Shown one piece after another: positions 47,044 to 56,528 of a DNA stretch of 64,000 nucleotides (position 1 is the stretch's first letter; every line of letters starts with the position of its first letter). The position numbers and the translations under genes were made by a program. The notes beneath the pieces are model-generated. The model worked only from the letters and a program-made list of their open reading frames with translations. It was not told the origin of the DNA and did no database searches. This DNA comes from Cypionkella sp. (GTDB lineage Bacteria; Pseudomonadota; Alphaproteobacteria; Rhodobacterales; Rhodobacteraceae). The stretch covers positions 1 through 64,000 of the forward strand of contig NZ_JAUSBA010000003.1 of assembly GCF_030652235.1 (NCBI RefSeq), given 5' to 3'.

Positions 47044-47378
47044 GCTTGGGCGTAAGTAAGCAGTGGTTGCGGCTTTGCGGACTTTACTGCCGTTCGTTAC
47101 AGAAGCTTCACTTGTCCAAATACGGCCTCCCAGTTAGGGGATCGGTATGATGGATCACGATAAGACATTTCTCTCGGGCCGTAATTACGGCCTTGGCATG
47201 AACGGCATCGGGTAAACCAGTCGCCGCCCGGTGTCGCGAGCTCTGCACTGCGACGACCACCATCATGAATATCCGCCCCTGTTTCACAATTTGGCCTCGC
47301 AGCGTGCTTTTTCATGTGCGTGAATCAGGTTCGGGAGAGACCACGCCAACGGCGTTGGCCATGCAACGGGAATAGACC
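47044..47378. other. noncoding stretch with a 16-bp perfect palindrome
   Basis: No credible gene. It contains a perfect palindrome GGCCGTAATTACGGCC (47177-47192). Sequence texture is unlike the flanking operons, as if assembled from several pieces. Precedes the GNAT gene. Confidence 0.5.
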
Positions 47379-47909
47379 ATGAGCAACACCAGCACCGTTC
47401 TTCGCCCCTATGACGAGGCCGAAATTGAAGACCTCCGCCAATTGGAGCGCGCAGCGCACCGGCGCTACCTATCATTGAAAGAATACGAAAAATTCGCAGC
47501 CACCCCTGCGATCAATCCCGAACGTTTCAGGACCGGGACGACAAGGGTGGCCGAGTTTGATGGGCGCCGAGCAGGCTACATCATCGTGCAGCCGCTTGAT
47601 GACATGCTCTATATCGCAAGCCTTATGGTCGATGACGGGATGTCAGGAAAAGGCATTGGGCAGCGGTTGCTTGAATGGGCAGAGGACTATGCTTCTGCCA
47701 CTGGTGTTTTGGGAACATGTCTGGCTACCTTCCGGGTCCCGAGGTGGAATGCCCCTTGGTATAGGAAGCTTGGGTATACAGAAATGCCTATGGGAAGGAT
47801 CGGCCTGAACCTGCAGGCCATCCTTGATCGCCATGCGACTTTCCTAGACATGAAAACCCGAATTGCCATGTGGAAGCCGAATGGTGTTAGCCTCGAACGT
47901 CTGCAATAG
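47379..47909 (+). CDS. GNAT-family N-acetyltransferase
   Basis: 176 residues. Acetyl-CoA-binding motif A is SLMVDDGMSGKGIGQRLLEW (residues ~70-90), with WYRKLGYTEM as motif B. Substrate unknown. It stands alone in a mosaic interval between a gene fragment and the nlpD-like gene and its codon use appears less GC-biased than its neighbours, so it may be acquired. Confidence 0.85.
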   Translation: MSNTSTVLRPYDEAEIEDLRQLERAAHRRYLSLKEYEKFAATPAINPERFRTGTTRVAEFDGRRAGYIIVQPLDDMLYIASLMVDDGMSGKGIGQRLLEWAEDYASATGVLGTCLATFRVPRWNAPWYRKLGYTEMPMGRIGLNLQAILDRHATFLDMKTRIAMWKPNGVSLERLQ

Positions 47910-48060
47910 GCTCAAAACTGTTAGCAGATTTGCCAACGAAGCGGCGCTGCAATCGTGCGAAACAGAGGGCTTCGCCCTTGATTCCGGGCAAGACGGTGAC
48001 GTGATGCCACTTTAGGCCTAAGACCGAGGGGCAGCGCCCCACGCGGGAGCGCTGTGCACG

Positions 48061-49203
48061 TTACTGCAAATACGACATCGGATCGACAGAATCGACGCCT
48101 TTGCGGATCTCGAAATGCACGAAGGCGGGATCGCCGGCGCGGACCACGGCGATGGCTTGGCCTTTGCTGACTTTGTCGCCTTTGGCGACTTTCAACCCAT
48201 CAACGCCGGCGTAAACCGTCAGGATGCCGTCGGCGTGGCGGATCACCACGATCGGGGTGCCTTGGGTGTCTTTGGTGATAGCGGCGATGGTGCCATCGGC
48301 GGCGGCTTTCACCGAAGACCCGGCGGCGGCGGCGATGTCGATGCCGTCATTTTTCTTCTTCACATAGGCGCGGATCACCTTGCCGTTCACTGGCATGGTA
48401 AAGCGCGACGCCGAGGCGGCGGTGCGGTCTTTGCCAAGATCAGCGGCCGGGGCGGGTTTCTCGCTGGCTTTTGCGGGTTTCTCGGCGGGCAGTGGTTTTT
48501 TCGCCGAAGGCGGCTCGGGCGTGGGCGAGCCTGCGCCGGGGACGGTTTCGACATCGACCGGGTCTTTCGGCGGCGGTGAGGCATTGGCCGTCGGGATGAT
48601 CAGGAACTGGCCTTCGCGGACTTCCAGATCGGGGCCGAGGCCGTTCCAATCGGCAATCGAGCGGGCGGAAATGTTGTAGATCCGCGCAATCGAGAACGCG
48701 GTTTCGCCGCGCTTGACTTGGTGGCGCACAGGTTCGGTGCCTGCGGGTTTGTTCGGTTGCGCGGCGACGGGTGTGGTGGTGCCGACACGGTCGAGGGCTG
48801 TGGTGGCGATGGAGGAGACATCGACCGCGCCGGGGGTGGCGGTGCTGGCCGTCGGGGTTGCGGCGACGCGGGCGGGCAAAGCCAGGGTTTCGCCTTCGCG
48901 CAAGCTGTCACCGGGGTTCAGGCCGTTGTATTTTGCCAGCTGGTCCGCGGGCAGGCCAACGCGGGCGGCAACGGAGGCCACGGTATCGCCGCGCTGTGCG
49001 ACGGCGGCTTGGTATGTCGGGTAAGACAGCACGCCGTTGGCATCGGCTGCGGGGCGCGCATCAGTCGCGCGCAGGGCAGCACCCGAGGTATCCAGCGCGC
49101 CATGGCCCGTGCGCAAGTCCCAATCAAACGGCTTGGTTTTGCTGCAGGCGGAGACCATCAAAAGCGCGGATAGGCCGAGAATGGGAAGGCGCGAAAGAGT
49201 CAT
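48061..49203 (-). CDS. nlpD: LysM/LytM-domain lipoprotein, NlpD-like
   Basis: 380 residues. Signal peptide with lipobox VSAC (Cys20), LysM-like segments (VAQRGDTVASVAARVGLPA; VKRGETAFSIARIYNIS), Pro/Ala linker, and a C-terminal M23 (LytM) domain. The M23 Zn ligands are degenerate: Asn instead of His in NDGIDIAA and Phe in place of the first His of HxH (FVHFEIRKG), as in E. coli NlpD. Likely an activator of an amidase in cell division, not itself a peptidase. Start has GAGG upstream. Downstream of surE-pcm as in the classical cluster, but no rpoS follows. Confidence 0.88.
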   Translation of the reverse strand: MTLSRLPILGLSALLMVSACSKTKPFDWDLRTGHGALDTSGAALRATDARPAADANGVLSYPTYQAAVAQRGDTVASVAARVGLPADQLAKYNGLNPGDSLREGETLALPARVAATPTASTATPGAVDVSSIATTALDRVGTTTPVAAQPNKPAGTEPVRHQVKRGETAFSIARIYNISARSIADWNGLGPDLEVREGQFLIIPTANASPPPKDPVDVETVPGAGSPTPEPPSAKKPLPAEKPAKASEKPAPAADLGKDRTAASASRFTMPVNGKVIRAYVKKKNDGIDIAAAAGSSVKAAADGTIAAITKDTQGTPIVVIRHADGILTVYAGVDGLKVAKGDKVSKGQAIAVVRAGDPAFVHFEIRKGVDSVDPMSYLQ

Positions 49204-49346
49204 ACTTGCCTCGTTACCTTGCCCGGTTGGTCCGGGCGTCTTGTTGCGTTTAGAGCGGTTCATGTGAAAAAGGAATCGGATATCTCTGCCTTTTGTGGCT
49301 GTTGAACGCGTTTTCCGAAACGTCTTCTTGTAGAAACCATAAACCG

Positions 49347-50012
49347 CTAATCTGCACTGATGCCCTCGACCAATGGCACAAACCGCACTGGGCGAAGTTC
49401 TTCGTAATCGTAGCCTGTGGCCAGCCGCGTGACCTTGATCAGGTGTTGCACTGTATCAGATTGGCCGACCGGCACCACCATGATACCGCCAACTTTCAAC
49501 TGCGCCAAGAGCGGGCCGGGTGGATCTTCGGCCGCGGCCGTCACGATGATGCGATCAAACGGCGCTTGGTCGGGCAGCCCGAAGCTGCCGTCTGCGGTCA
49601 TTGCGACGATGTTGACCAAGCCGAGGTCGCGGAACAAGTCTTGGGCTTCGCGCACAAGGCGGCGGTGGCGGTCGACGGTGTAGACGCGGCGGGCAAGGTG
49701 CGACAGGATGGCGGCTTGGTAGCCCGAGCCGGTGCCGACTTCGAGCACCGTGTCGCGCGGGCTGATGTTGAGGGCTTGCGTCATCAGGGCCACCACGGAC
49801 GGCTGGCTGATGGTTTGCCCGCAGGCGATGGGCAAAGGCATGTCTTCATAGGCGCGTTCGGCGAACAATCCGCGCACGAATTGGCCGCGATCCACCCGCT
49901 CCATCACGGAAAGCACGCGGGTGTCGGTGACGCCTTTGGACCGTAGGGCAAATAGAAACCGCATCTTGCGCTCGGCCGCCGTCTCGTCTTCGGGCAGGCC
50001 GTTCTCCATCAT
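49347..50012 (-). CDS. pcm: protein-L-isoaspartate O-methyltransferase
   Basis: 221 residues. SAM-dependent repair of isoaspartyl residues in aged proteins. Motif [26 protein letters not shown] near residue 65, VDRHRRLV and [21 protein letters not shown] (post-I). Overlaps the surE stop by four bases, so surE-pcm are coupled. Confidence 0.94.
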   Translation of the reverse strand: MMENGLPEDETAAERKMRFLFALRSKGVTDTRVLSVMERVDRGQFVRGLFAERAYEDMPLPIACGQTISQPSVVALMTQALNISPRDTVLEVGTGSGYQAAILSHLARRVYTVDRHRRLVREAQDLFRDLGLVNIVAMTADGSFGLPDQAPFDRIIVTAAAEDPPGPLLAQLKVGGIMVVPVGQSDTVQHLIKVTRLATGYDYEELRPVRFVPLVEGISAD

Positions 50013-50794
50013 CCGAGCCTTGCCGTGAGGTCGGCGATGGTGTCATGCGCGGTGAGATCGCAGCGCAGGGGCGTGATCGAGATATAGCCATCCAAGTTCA
50101 CCGCGGCATCGCTGCCGGGCAGGGTGGGGGTGTGTTGCGGGCCGCCTTTGATCCAGAGAAAGCGTTTGCCGGAGGGGGCGGTGTAGGGCTGGATGCCAAA
50201 GCTGGTGTCGCGGCGGAAGCCTTGGGGGGCCACTTTGTGGCCTTTGACGGCCTTGGCGGGGCAGGGCGGGAAGTTGACGTTGTAGAAAAGGCGATAGTCG
50301 TCGGTGGTCCACAGGCCTTTGTCGAGCAAAGCGCGGATGATTTTTGCGCCGTGGGTGGCGGCGGCTTCAAACGGGTCGTCGAGATCGTCGGTGTCGCGGC
50401 CCATGTATTGCGACAGGGCAATCGCGGGGATGCCGTGCAGCGAGGCTTCCATCGCGGCGCCAATGGTGCCGGAGTAGAGCACGTTCTCGGCCGAGTTGTT
50501 GCCGCGGTTGACGCCAGAGAGCACGAGATCGGGTTTGGCGCCATCGAGCACATCGTAGACGCCTGCCAGCACGCAATCGGCCGGAGAGCCTTCGACGGCA
50601 TAGCGGCGGTCTGCCAGTTTGGCGTTGATCATCGGGTGGGTGTAGCTGATGCAATGGCCGACGCCGGATTGCTCAAACGCCGGGGCGACGGTCCAGACCT
50701 CGCCCTGGGGCCCTGCGATTTCTGCGGCGATACGGGTCAGCGTGACAAGGCCGGGGGCGTTGATGCCGTCGTCGTTGGTGATCAGAATGCGCAT
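50009..50794 (-). CDS. surE: 5'/3'-nucleotidase SurE
   Basis: 261 residues. Metal-dependent nucleoside-monophosphate phosphatase, survival protein. [11 protein letters not shown] at the N-terminus (Asp8-Asp9 metal ligands), [20 protein letters not shown] with the active-site Asn, [10 protein letters not shown]. Cytoplasmic. First gene of surE-pcm, with nlpD 140 bases further on. Confidence 0.95.
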   Translation of the reverse strand: MRILITNDDGINAPGLVTLTRIAAEIAGPQGEVWTVAPAFEQSGVGHCISYTHPMINAKLADRRYAVEGSPADCVLAGVYDVLDGAKPDLVLSGVNRGNNSAENVLYSGTIGAAMEASLHGIPAIALSQYMGRDTDDLDDPFEAAATHGAKIIRALLDKGLWTTDDYRLFYNVNFPPCPAKAVKGHKVAPQGFRRDTSFGIQPYTAPSGKRFLWIKGGPQHTPTLPGSDAAVNLDGYISITPLRCDLTAHDTIADLTARLG

Positions 50795-50871
50795 CGGGCT
50801 GCCCTTTTATTATCGGGCATTGATAAACGCTTGGCGGCTTGGCGGCAAGCAGTGCTGGTGGGTCGGGTGCG

Positions 50872-51462
50872 TTAAGCCGCAATTTGTGCTATGCGTGCCG
50901 CTATTTTTGCAAGGTGGCGGGTGCGGCTGGCGGGAGTGCTGGCGTCTATGGCGGAATGGGCGAGCCAGAGGGTTTTGCAACGCGGGTTGGTGCAGATGCG
51001 CAAGGACAGCAGGAATTGTCGGCGACCGGGGGCGGCGAGCAGGAGGTTGTGGTGCAGGCTTGTCGCGCCAAGGCTGGTGAGCACGCCCAGCAGGCGGATG
51101 TTCGGCAGGCCGGGGCGCAGGGTTTTGCCGTCGACATGGAAGGCTACGCCGGGGCGCAAGCAGCGGTCGAGCCAGCCTTTCAGGATCGCGGGCGGGCCGC
51201 TCCACCAGGTTGGGTGGGTGAAGATCAGGCCCTCGGCCCATTGCAGAGCTTCGATATGGGGGGAAAGGGTTTCGTCGGTCGCATCGGGGTCGGGGTAGCT
51301 GAGCCATTCGTCTTGGCGCAAGCTCGGCTGGAAGTGTTCGGCGTAGAGGTCGATCAGGCGGGTTTCGTGGCCGTGGGTTTTGGCGGCTGCGATGGCGGTA
51401 TCGCGGGCGGCGGCGGTGAAGCTGTCCGGGTGCGGGTGGGCGTGGACGAACAGCAGGCGCAT
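50872..51462 (-). CDS. NAD(P)H quinone oxidoreductase, flavodoxin-like (KefF/MdaB type)
   Basis: 196 residues of the flavodoxin-like fold 2 family. FMN/FAD-binding features: VHAHPHPDSFTAAARDTAI at the N-terminus, FTHPTWWSGPPAILKGWLDR, and GKTLRPGLPNIRLLG. Reduces quinones or related electrophiles. The start codon shares a base with the stop of the EamA gene upstream, so the two are coupled. A longer frame upstream is antisense to nothing useful and rejected. Confidence 0.85.
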   Translation of the reverse strand: MRLLFVHAHPHPDSFTAAARDTAIAAAKTHGHETRLIDLYAEHFQPSLRQDEWLSYPDPDATDETLSPHIEALQWAEGLIFTHPTWWSGPPAILKGWLDRCLRPGVAFHVDGKTLRPGLPNIRLLGVLTSLGATSLHHNLLLAAPGRRQFLLSLRICTNPRCKTLWLAHSAIDASTPASRTRHLAKIAARIAQIAA

Positions 51463-52361
51463 CAGGCGGGTTGGCCGCGTTGGCTTTGCGCCAGTTTCAG
51501 CAGGGTATGCGCGGTGATCGCCACCAAAATGACGCTGCCACCGATCAGGGTTTTCAGGCCGGGATTCTCGCCGATGAACAGCCAGACCAACACAGGCCCC
51601 GCGATGATTTCCAGCATGGTGATCATCGAGACCTCGGCGGCTGGCAGATAACGCGGGCCGATTTGCAGCAGCGCGCAGCCTCCGGCCAGAATGACGCCGC
51701 CGGATATGCAGATCAGCGCGATCTGCTGCAGATCCAGCGGAGCCATGGGCGCGAAGGGATAGGCGATCACAGAGGTGAGCAGGTACCCCAGCGCGATAGA
51801 GGGCATCAGATTGCCCGAGGGGGCCATGCGGATCACCACATAATAAGCGGCGATGACGACGGCATTGGCCAGAGCGAACAGATCGCCTGACAGATGGCCG
51901 CCGCCCAAGCTGCCCGCGCCGATGATGCCGACGCCCGCGAAGACGGCAAGGATCGCGCTCCATGTCGGGGTGTCAATGCGCTCGCGCAGGATCGCCCATG
52001 ACATCAGGGCGGCGATGAACGGGGCGGTGGCGAGGATCAGCAGGGCGTTGGCGGCAGAGGTTTGGCCCAAGGAGGCAAGGAAGAACACCGAGCCTATGCC
52101 TTGCAGAAAGATCATGCACAGCGAGGGCCAGCGCAGCAGGTCGCGCCAATGCGGCAGGCTGGCGCGACCGAAGATCGCCAGACCTGCAAAGGTGGTAACA
52201 GCGGCGGCGATGCCACGCCAGACCGCGATGGTCATGGTGTCGGTGTCGATGAGCCGCACCACCAGCGCGTCGGGAAAGAAGAATAACGCTCCCAGCAGGG
52301 TGACAGCAAAGCCATAGGCTTGCGGGTTGCGGGCGGACAGGGGCAGGCGGGCGGTGGTCAT
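51462..52361 (-). CDS. EamA-family (DMT) transporter
   Basis: 299 residues, ten hydrophobic helices in two EamA repeats (approximately residues 10-140 and 155-290). ISGGVILAGGCALLQIG and LLILATAPFIAALMSWAIL are typical. Probably exports amino acids or other metabolites, substrate unknown. Coupled to the quinone reductase gene downstream. Confidence 0.87.
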   Translation of the reverse strand: MTTARLPLSARNPQAYGFAVTLLGALFFFPDALVVRLIDTDTMTIAVWRGIAAAVTTFAGLAIFGRASLPHWRDLLRWPSLCMIFLQGIGSVFFLASLGQTSAANALLILATAPFIAALMSWAILRERIDTPTWSAILAVFAGVGIIGAGSLGGGHLSGDLFALANAVVIAAYYVVIRMAPSGNLMPSIALGYLLTSVIAYPFAPMAPLDLQQIALICISGGVILAGGCALLQIGPRYLPAAEVSMITMLEIIAGPVLVWLFIGENPGLKTLIGGSVILVAITAHTLLKLAQSQRGQPA

Positions 52362-52673
52362 AGGCGTCTCCTCTGCCGGTGGTTATAGGGGATTGGCGGG
52401 CCGGGGGAAGGTCTGGGGGCGACAGGAGAAGGGGTGGATTTGGGGGGGATTGTCGCAATCCTCGCCACTGCTTTAAGCTGATCTGACCAAAGTTGTCCTA
52501 TGTTGTGGATGTTGCTGTCACACCAGCAAAAAAATCGTTGACAACAGTTTGGGTTTTGCGCGGGTCTGCAAGGCCATAAAAATGACTGTGAGCAGACGTC
52601 TAAAACAGTATTTTGGTATTGCAAAAATTCCATATTCTGATGTTTTATAAGAGTCTTTGGGAGATGTATTATA
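52362..52673. other. noncoding stretch that changes from GC-rich to AT-rich
   Basis: First ~110 bases are G-rich; from about 52480 the sequence becomes AT-rich, marking a likely boundary of acquired DNA that continues through the nuclease gene. No gene or clear promoter found; TTGACA at 52538 lacks a good partner. Confidence 0.4.
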
Positions 52674-53262
52674 TTGGAAATCTTGTTGATTTTGGTGGTA
52701 CTTGCCGGTGTTGCGGCTTTTGTTTGTTTTAGCAAACGCAGATCAGAATGGCATGACAAGGTAAACCAGCCAGCTTCTTACGATGCTATAGAGGCAGAGC
52801 GTCGCTCTTTTGAGATCCCGATAACACTGATTCTACCCAGGGAGTTTGTTGTAAAAGGATCAGCCTATGTGAGGGATGGTGACAGCCTAATTATAAACAA
52901 AATTCAGATTCGTCTTTTCGGTATTGATGCGCCAGAACTGAACCACCCATATGGAAAAAAGCGCCAAGTGGGCTCTTGTTTCGTTGTGTAAAGGAAAGAC
53001 AATTCAAGCCCAGATCATTGGACAAGATGCCCACGGACGCAATGTTGCAAAATGCTATCTGCAAGATGGCACAGACCTATCCGCTGAAATGGTAAAGCTT
53101 GGTTTGGCGATTGATTGGCCAAAATTCTCGGGCGGTGTATATGGCGCGCTGGAACTGCCTGGTATCCGCAAAAAACTATGGCTGGCTGACGCGCGTCAAA
53201 ATGGTCGAATGCATGTCTGGAAGCAGTTCGAGGCCCAGCAAAATAGTAATGCCTCCCAATAA
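52674..53262 (+). pseudogene. thermonuclease-like (SNase) gene with a frameshift
   Basis: The first frame (TTG start, about 95 codons used) has a membrane anchor (LLILVVLAGVAAFVCF) and the SNase-like start VRDGDSLIINKIQIRLFGID with the calcium-binding Asp. The second frame carries the rest (SAKWALVSLCKGKTIQAQII, GRNVAKCYLQDGTDLSAEMV). The switch lies at an A6 run (about 52954-52959): with five A residues the frames join as PYGKSAKWAL. Either a one-base insertion mutation, or a sequencing error. AT-rich compared with the surroundings. Confidence 0.75.
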
Positions 53263-53709
53263 GAGCATCGGCAAACCGAGTTGCGCCTGTGTGGTCGTCT
53301 ATTTGGCTTGTCCAGATTTTTTGTCTTCTTCTTGCCCGGAATCAACTGCGAAGCCCGCCGGGCCGCGCCCGCCCTCCCGCCGGGAGGGCGCGATTGCCGA
53401 TGGTGCCAGCAGAAGGTCGGGGGGGGGGCGGAGATAAGGTGTGTAGAAGTATTGTTGGTGCGTCCTCCCGAGGTCGGGCGCGGCCCTCTGTTGCGCAGGC
53501 GCTGAGGCCCCGGATCAAGTCAGGGGCGGCGTTGGGGTGGGGAATAAACTGCGTAGAGCCTCAGTTCTGCTCGGTTCACGACTGGCGAAAATTTGTGGCA
53601 GGGGGTGGCTCGGTTTGCGATTGCACTCTTGAAGCGGGCAGCGGCAGGGGTCATGTAGAGGTGCCGAGTTCTGCCTGTGATGCGGGACGCCTAGCTTTAA
53701 GGATCAGCC
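53263..53709. repeat. noncoding DNA rich in palindromes
   Basis: No gene. It holds a perfect 9-bp hairpin CGCCCTCCC-GCC-GGGAGGGCG (53370-53390), a run of ten G (53419-53428) and a CCCCGGATCAAGTCAGGGG near-palindrome (about 53507-53525). Such pieces look like dispersed intergenic repeats. The end provides the ilvD leader with AAGGATC as ribosome-binding site. Confidence 0.5.
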
Positions 53710-55548
53710 ATGCCTGTTTATCGTTCCAGAACCACCACTCACGGCCGCAATATGGCGGGGGCGCGCGGGCTTTGGCGGGCGACTGGGATGAAGGATGGCG
53801 ATTTCGGCAAGCCGATCATTGCGATTGTGAACTCGTTTACCCAGTTTGTCCCCGGTCATGTGCATCTGAAAGATCTGGGTCAGATGGTAGCGCGTGAGAT
53901 CGAAAAGGCCGGCGGTGTGGCGAAGGAATTCAACACCATTGCGGTGGATGATGGCATTGCGATGGGGCATGACGGGATGCTGTATTCGCTGCCCTCGCGC
54001 GAGTTGATCGCGGACAGCGTCGAATATATGGTCAACGCGCATTGCGCGGATGCGATGGTGTGTATTTCCAACTGCGACAAGATCACGCCGGGGATGCTGA
54101 TGGCGGCGATGCGGCTGAACATTCCGGTGGTGTTTGTGTCGGGCGGGCCGATGGAAGCGGGCAAAGTGGTGATCGACGGCAAGGAACTGGCGCTCGATCT
54201 GGTCGATGCGATGGTTTCGGCGGCGGACGAGTCGGTGTCGGATGAGGATCTGGCGAAGATTGAGGCGGCAGCTTGCCCGACTTGCGGGTCGTGCAGTGGC
54301 ATGTTCACCGCCAATTCGATGAACTGTCTGACCGAGGCTTTGGGGCTGTCATTGCCGGGCAATGGCTCGACTTTGGCCACCCATTCGGCGCGGCAGGGGC
54401 TGTTTCTTCAGGCGGGCCGCGTGATCGTCGATATCACCAAGCGGCATTATGAGGGCAATGAAAAGGGGCTTTTGCCGCGCGATATTGCCAGCAAGGGCGC
54501 GTTTGAGAATGCGATGACGCTGGATATTGCGATGGGGGGATCGACCAACACCGTGCTGCATATTCTGGCTGCGGCGCATGAGGGTGGCGTCGATTTCACC
54601 ATGAGCGATATTGATGCTTTGTCTCGCAGGGTGCCGGTGTTGTGCAAGGTGGCCCCGGCCAAGCAGGACGTTCACATGGAGGATGTGCATCGCGCGGGCG
54701 GGATCATGGCGATCTTGGGTCAGTTGGATGCGGCGGGGCTGTTGAACCGCGATTGCCCGACGGTGCATGCGCCGACCTTGGGCGCGGCGATTGACCATTG
54801 GGACATTTCGCGCAGCAATCATCCCGAAGTGCGCGAGTTGTTCTTGGCGGCGCCGGGTGGCGTGCCGACACAGGTGGCGTTCAGTCAGAGCCGGAAATGG
54901 ACGGAGCTGGATACCGATCGCGAGAAGGGGGTTATTCGCTCGGCGAAGACTCCGTTCTCGAAGGATGGCGGCTTGGCTGTGCTGTCGGGGAACATTGCGC
55001 CAGAGGGCTGTATTGTGAAGACGGCTGGGGTGGACGATTCCATTCTGGTGTTTGCAGGCCCGGCGCGGGTGTTCGAGTCGCAGAACGCCGCTGTCGAAGC
55101 GATTTTGTCGAACTGGATCAAGGAAGGCGATGTGCTGGTGATCCGCTATGAGGGGCCGAAAGGCGGGCCGGGGATGCAGGAGATGCTGTATCCGACCTCG
55201 TATCTGAAATCGAAGGGGCTTGGCAAAGCCTGTGCACTGCTGACCGATGGGCGGTTTTCGGGCGGGACTTCGGGCCTGTCGATTGGGCATGTCTCGCCCG
55301 AGGCGGCTTCGGGCGGCTTGATTGGCTTGGTGGAAGAAGGCGACCGGATTGAGATCAACATCCCGGCGCGGACGATTCATCTGGCGGTGTCTGAAGCTGA
55401 TCTGGCGGCGCGGCGGGCGGCGCAGGATGCCAAGGGTTGGAAGCCTGTGAAGCCACGGGCGCGCAAGATCAGTCAGGCACTGCGGGCTTATGGGTTGTTT
55501 GCGACCTCGGCGGCGACTGGGGCTGTGCGGCGGTTGCCGGGCGAATAG
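53710..55548 (+). CDS. ilvD: dihydroxy-acid dehydratase
   Basis: 612-residue Fe-S enzyme of branched-chain amino acid synthesis, converting 2,3-dihydroxy acids to 2-oxo acids. Cluster Cys are in [13 protein letters not shown] and [38 protein letters not shown] near the C-terminus is typical. Full length. Starts after AAGGATC. Repeat copy B follows. Confidence 0.96.
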   Translation: MPVYRSRTTTHGRNMAGARGLWRATGMKDGDFGKPIIAIVNSFTQFVPGHVHLKDLGQMVAREIEKAGGVAKEFNTIAVDDGIAMGHDGMLYSLPSRELIADSVEYMVNAHCADAMVCISNCDKITPGMLMAAMRLNIPVVFVSGGPMEAGKVVIDGKELALDLVDAMVSAADESVSDEDLAKIEAAACPTCGSCSGMFTANSMNCLTEALGLSLPGNGSTLATHSARQGLFLQAGRVIVDITKRHYEGNEKGLLPRDIASKGAFENAMTLDIAMGGSTNTVLHILAAAHEGGVDFTMSDIDALSRRVPVLCKVAPAKQDVHMEDVHRAGGIMAILGQLDAAGLLNRDCPTVHAPTLGAAIDHWDISRSNHPEVRELFLAAPGGVPTQVAFSQSRKWTELDTDREKGVIRSAKTPFSKDGGLAVLSGNIAPEGCIVKTAGVDDSILVFAGPARVFESQNAAVEAILSNWIKEGDVLVIRYEGPKGGPGMQEMLYPTSYLKSKGLGKACALLTDGRFSGGTSGLSIGHVSPEAASGGLIGLVEEGDRIEINIPARTIHLAVSEADLAARRAAQDAKGWKPVKPRARKISQALRAYGLFATSAATGAVRRLPGE

Positions 55549-55571
55549 CGGCAGTTTGCTGCATGGGAGCG

Positions 55572-55652
55572 CCGGGGGTTTCACACCCCCGGACCCCCGT
55601 GGAGTATTTGGGCCAAGATGAAAGCAAATTTTAGATAAGTTTTAGGGGTTTA
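55572..55652 (+). repeat. intergenic repeat element, copy B
   Basis: Same plan as copy A: 8-bp stem CCGGGGGT / ACCCCCGG with identical loop TTCAC, then GTGGAGTATTT, CCAAGATGAAA, and TTTTAGATAAGTTTTAG. The second stem pair is C-G here and T-A in copy A, a compensatory change. Located right after ilvD and before the convergent AraC gene. Confidence 0.75.
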
Positions 55653-55670
55653 GCGTGGCTGAACCCGCGG

Positions 55671-56483
55671 CTACGGCGCGAGCGCTTGTTTCAGGAAGCT
55701 TTGCGGCGGGGTGCCGAATTCGGCGCGGAAAGCGGCGGTGAAGGCGCTGGGGCTGCGGTAGCCCAAGGCATAGGCGATGGTAGCGCTGCTTTGACCGAGG
55801 GTCAGCCGCTCGATGGCAAGCAGAAGGCGTTGGCGGGCGCGCCATTGGCGGTAGCTCAGGCCGGTTTCCTGCCGGAACAGACGCTCTAAAGTGCGCGGGC
55901 TGGCGGCCGTGCTGCGGGCAAGGTCAGGCAGCGGTCTGGGATCATCGGGATGGTTGATCAGGTGGCGGGTCAGACGCACGAGGCGGGGGTCATGGCCGCC
56001 GGGCAGATGTAGCGGCGCTTCGGGCAGGGCTTCAATCTCATCGGCGATCACGGCGGTTAGGCGCAGCAGGCGGGGCGGGAAGGCTTCGGTGGTGTCTTCG
56101 CTGTGCAGCCGCAGGATCAACGCGCGCATCAGCGGGGTGAGGGTCAGGACGGCGCAGGTCTGGTTGGCGCTGCGCAGCGGCAGTGCGGGGTCGATGTAGA
56201 GGTTGCGGATATTGGTTTCGGTATCCGATTGCACATGATGTGGCACGTCGCCGGGGATCCAGACGGCGTGGCTGGGCGGCACGATCCATGTGGCCTCGGC
56301 GGCAGTGATACGCAACACGCCTTGCGCGGCCCAGAGCAGTTGCGCGCGGGGATGGTGGTGCGGCGCGATGCTGCCCGCTGGGCGCAGGCTGCGGCCATAG
56401 GCCAAGATCGGGCGACCAGGGTCGCGCAGGAAGCCCGTGATGCTGGGCGCGTGGTTTGGCGTATCAGCGATATGTTCTGGCAT
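55671..56483 (-). CDS. AraC-family transcriptional regulator
   Basis: 270 residues. N-terminal cupin-like ligand domain (APHHHPRAQLLWAAQGVLRI, residues ~35-65) and C-terminal double helix-turn-helix (LARSTAASPRTLERLFRQET, then LGYRSPSAFTAAFRAEFG). Divergent from the SLC13 permease, 45 bases apart, so it probably controls it. Effector unknown. Confidence 0.9.
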   Translation of the reverse strand: MPEHIADTPNHAPSITGFLRDPGRPILAYGRSLRPAGSIAPHHHPRAQLLWAAQGVLRITAAEATWIVPPSHAVWIPGDVPHHVQSDTETNIRNLYIDPALPLRSANQTCAVLTLTPLMRALILRLHSEDTTEAFPPRLLRLTAVIADEIEALPEAPLHLPGGHDPRLVRLTRHLINHPDDPRPLPDLARSTAASPRTLERLFRQETGLSYRQWRARQRLLLAIERLTLGQSSATIAYALGYRSPSAFTAAFRAEFGTPPQSFLKQALAP

Positions 56484-56528
56484 TATGGTGGTCTAACACA
56501 GTGTGACGGCTTCGGCTAGGGTGGTTGC

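Noticed and set aside
53289-53897. 202-codon plus-strand frame before and into ilvD
   Set aside because: Overlaps ilvD in another frame, crosses the G10 tract and palindromes, no ribosome site or motif.
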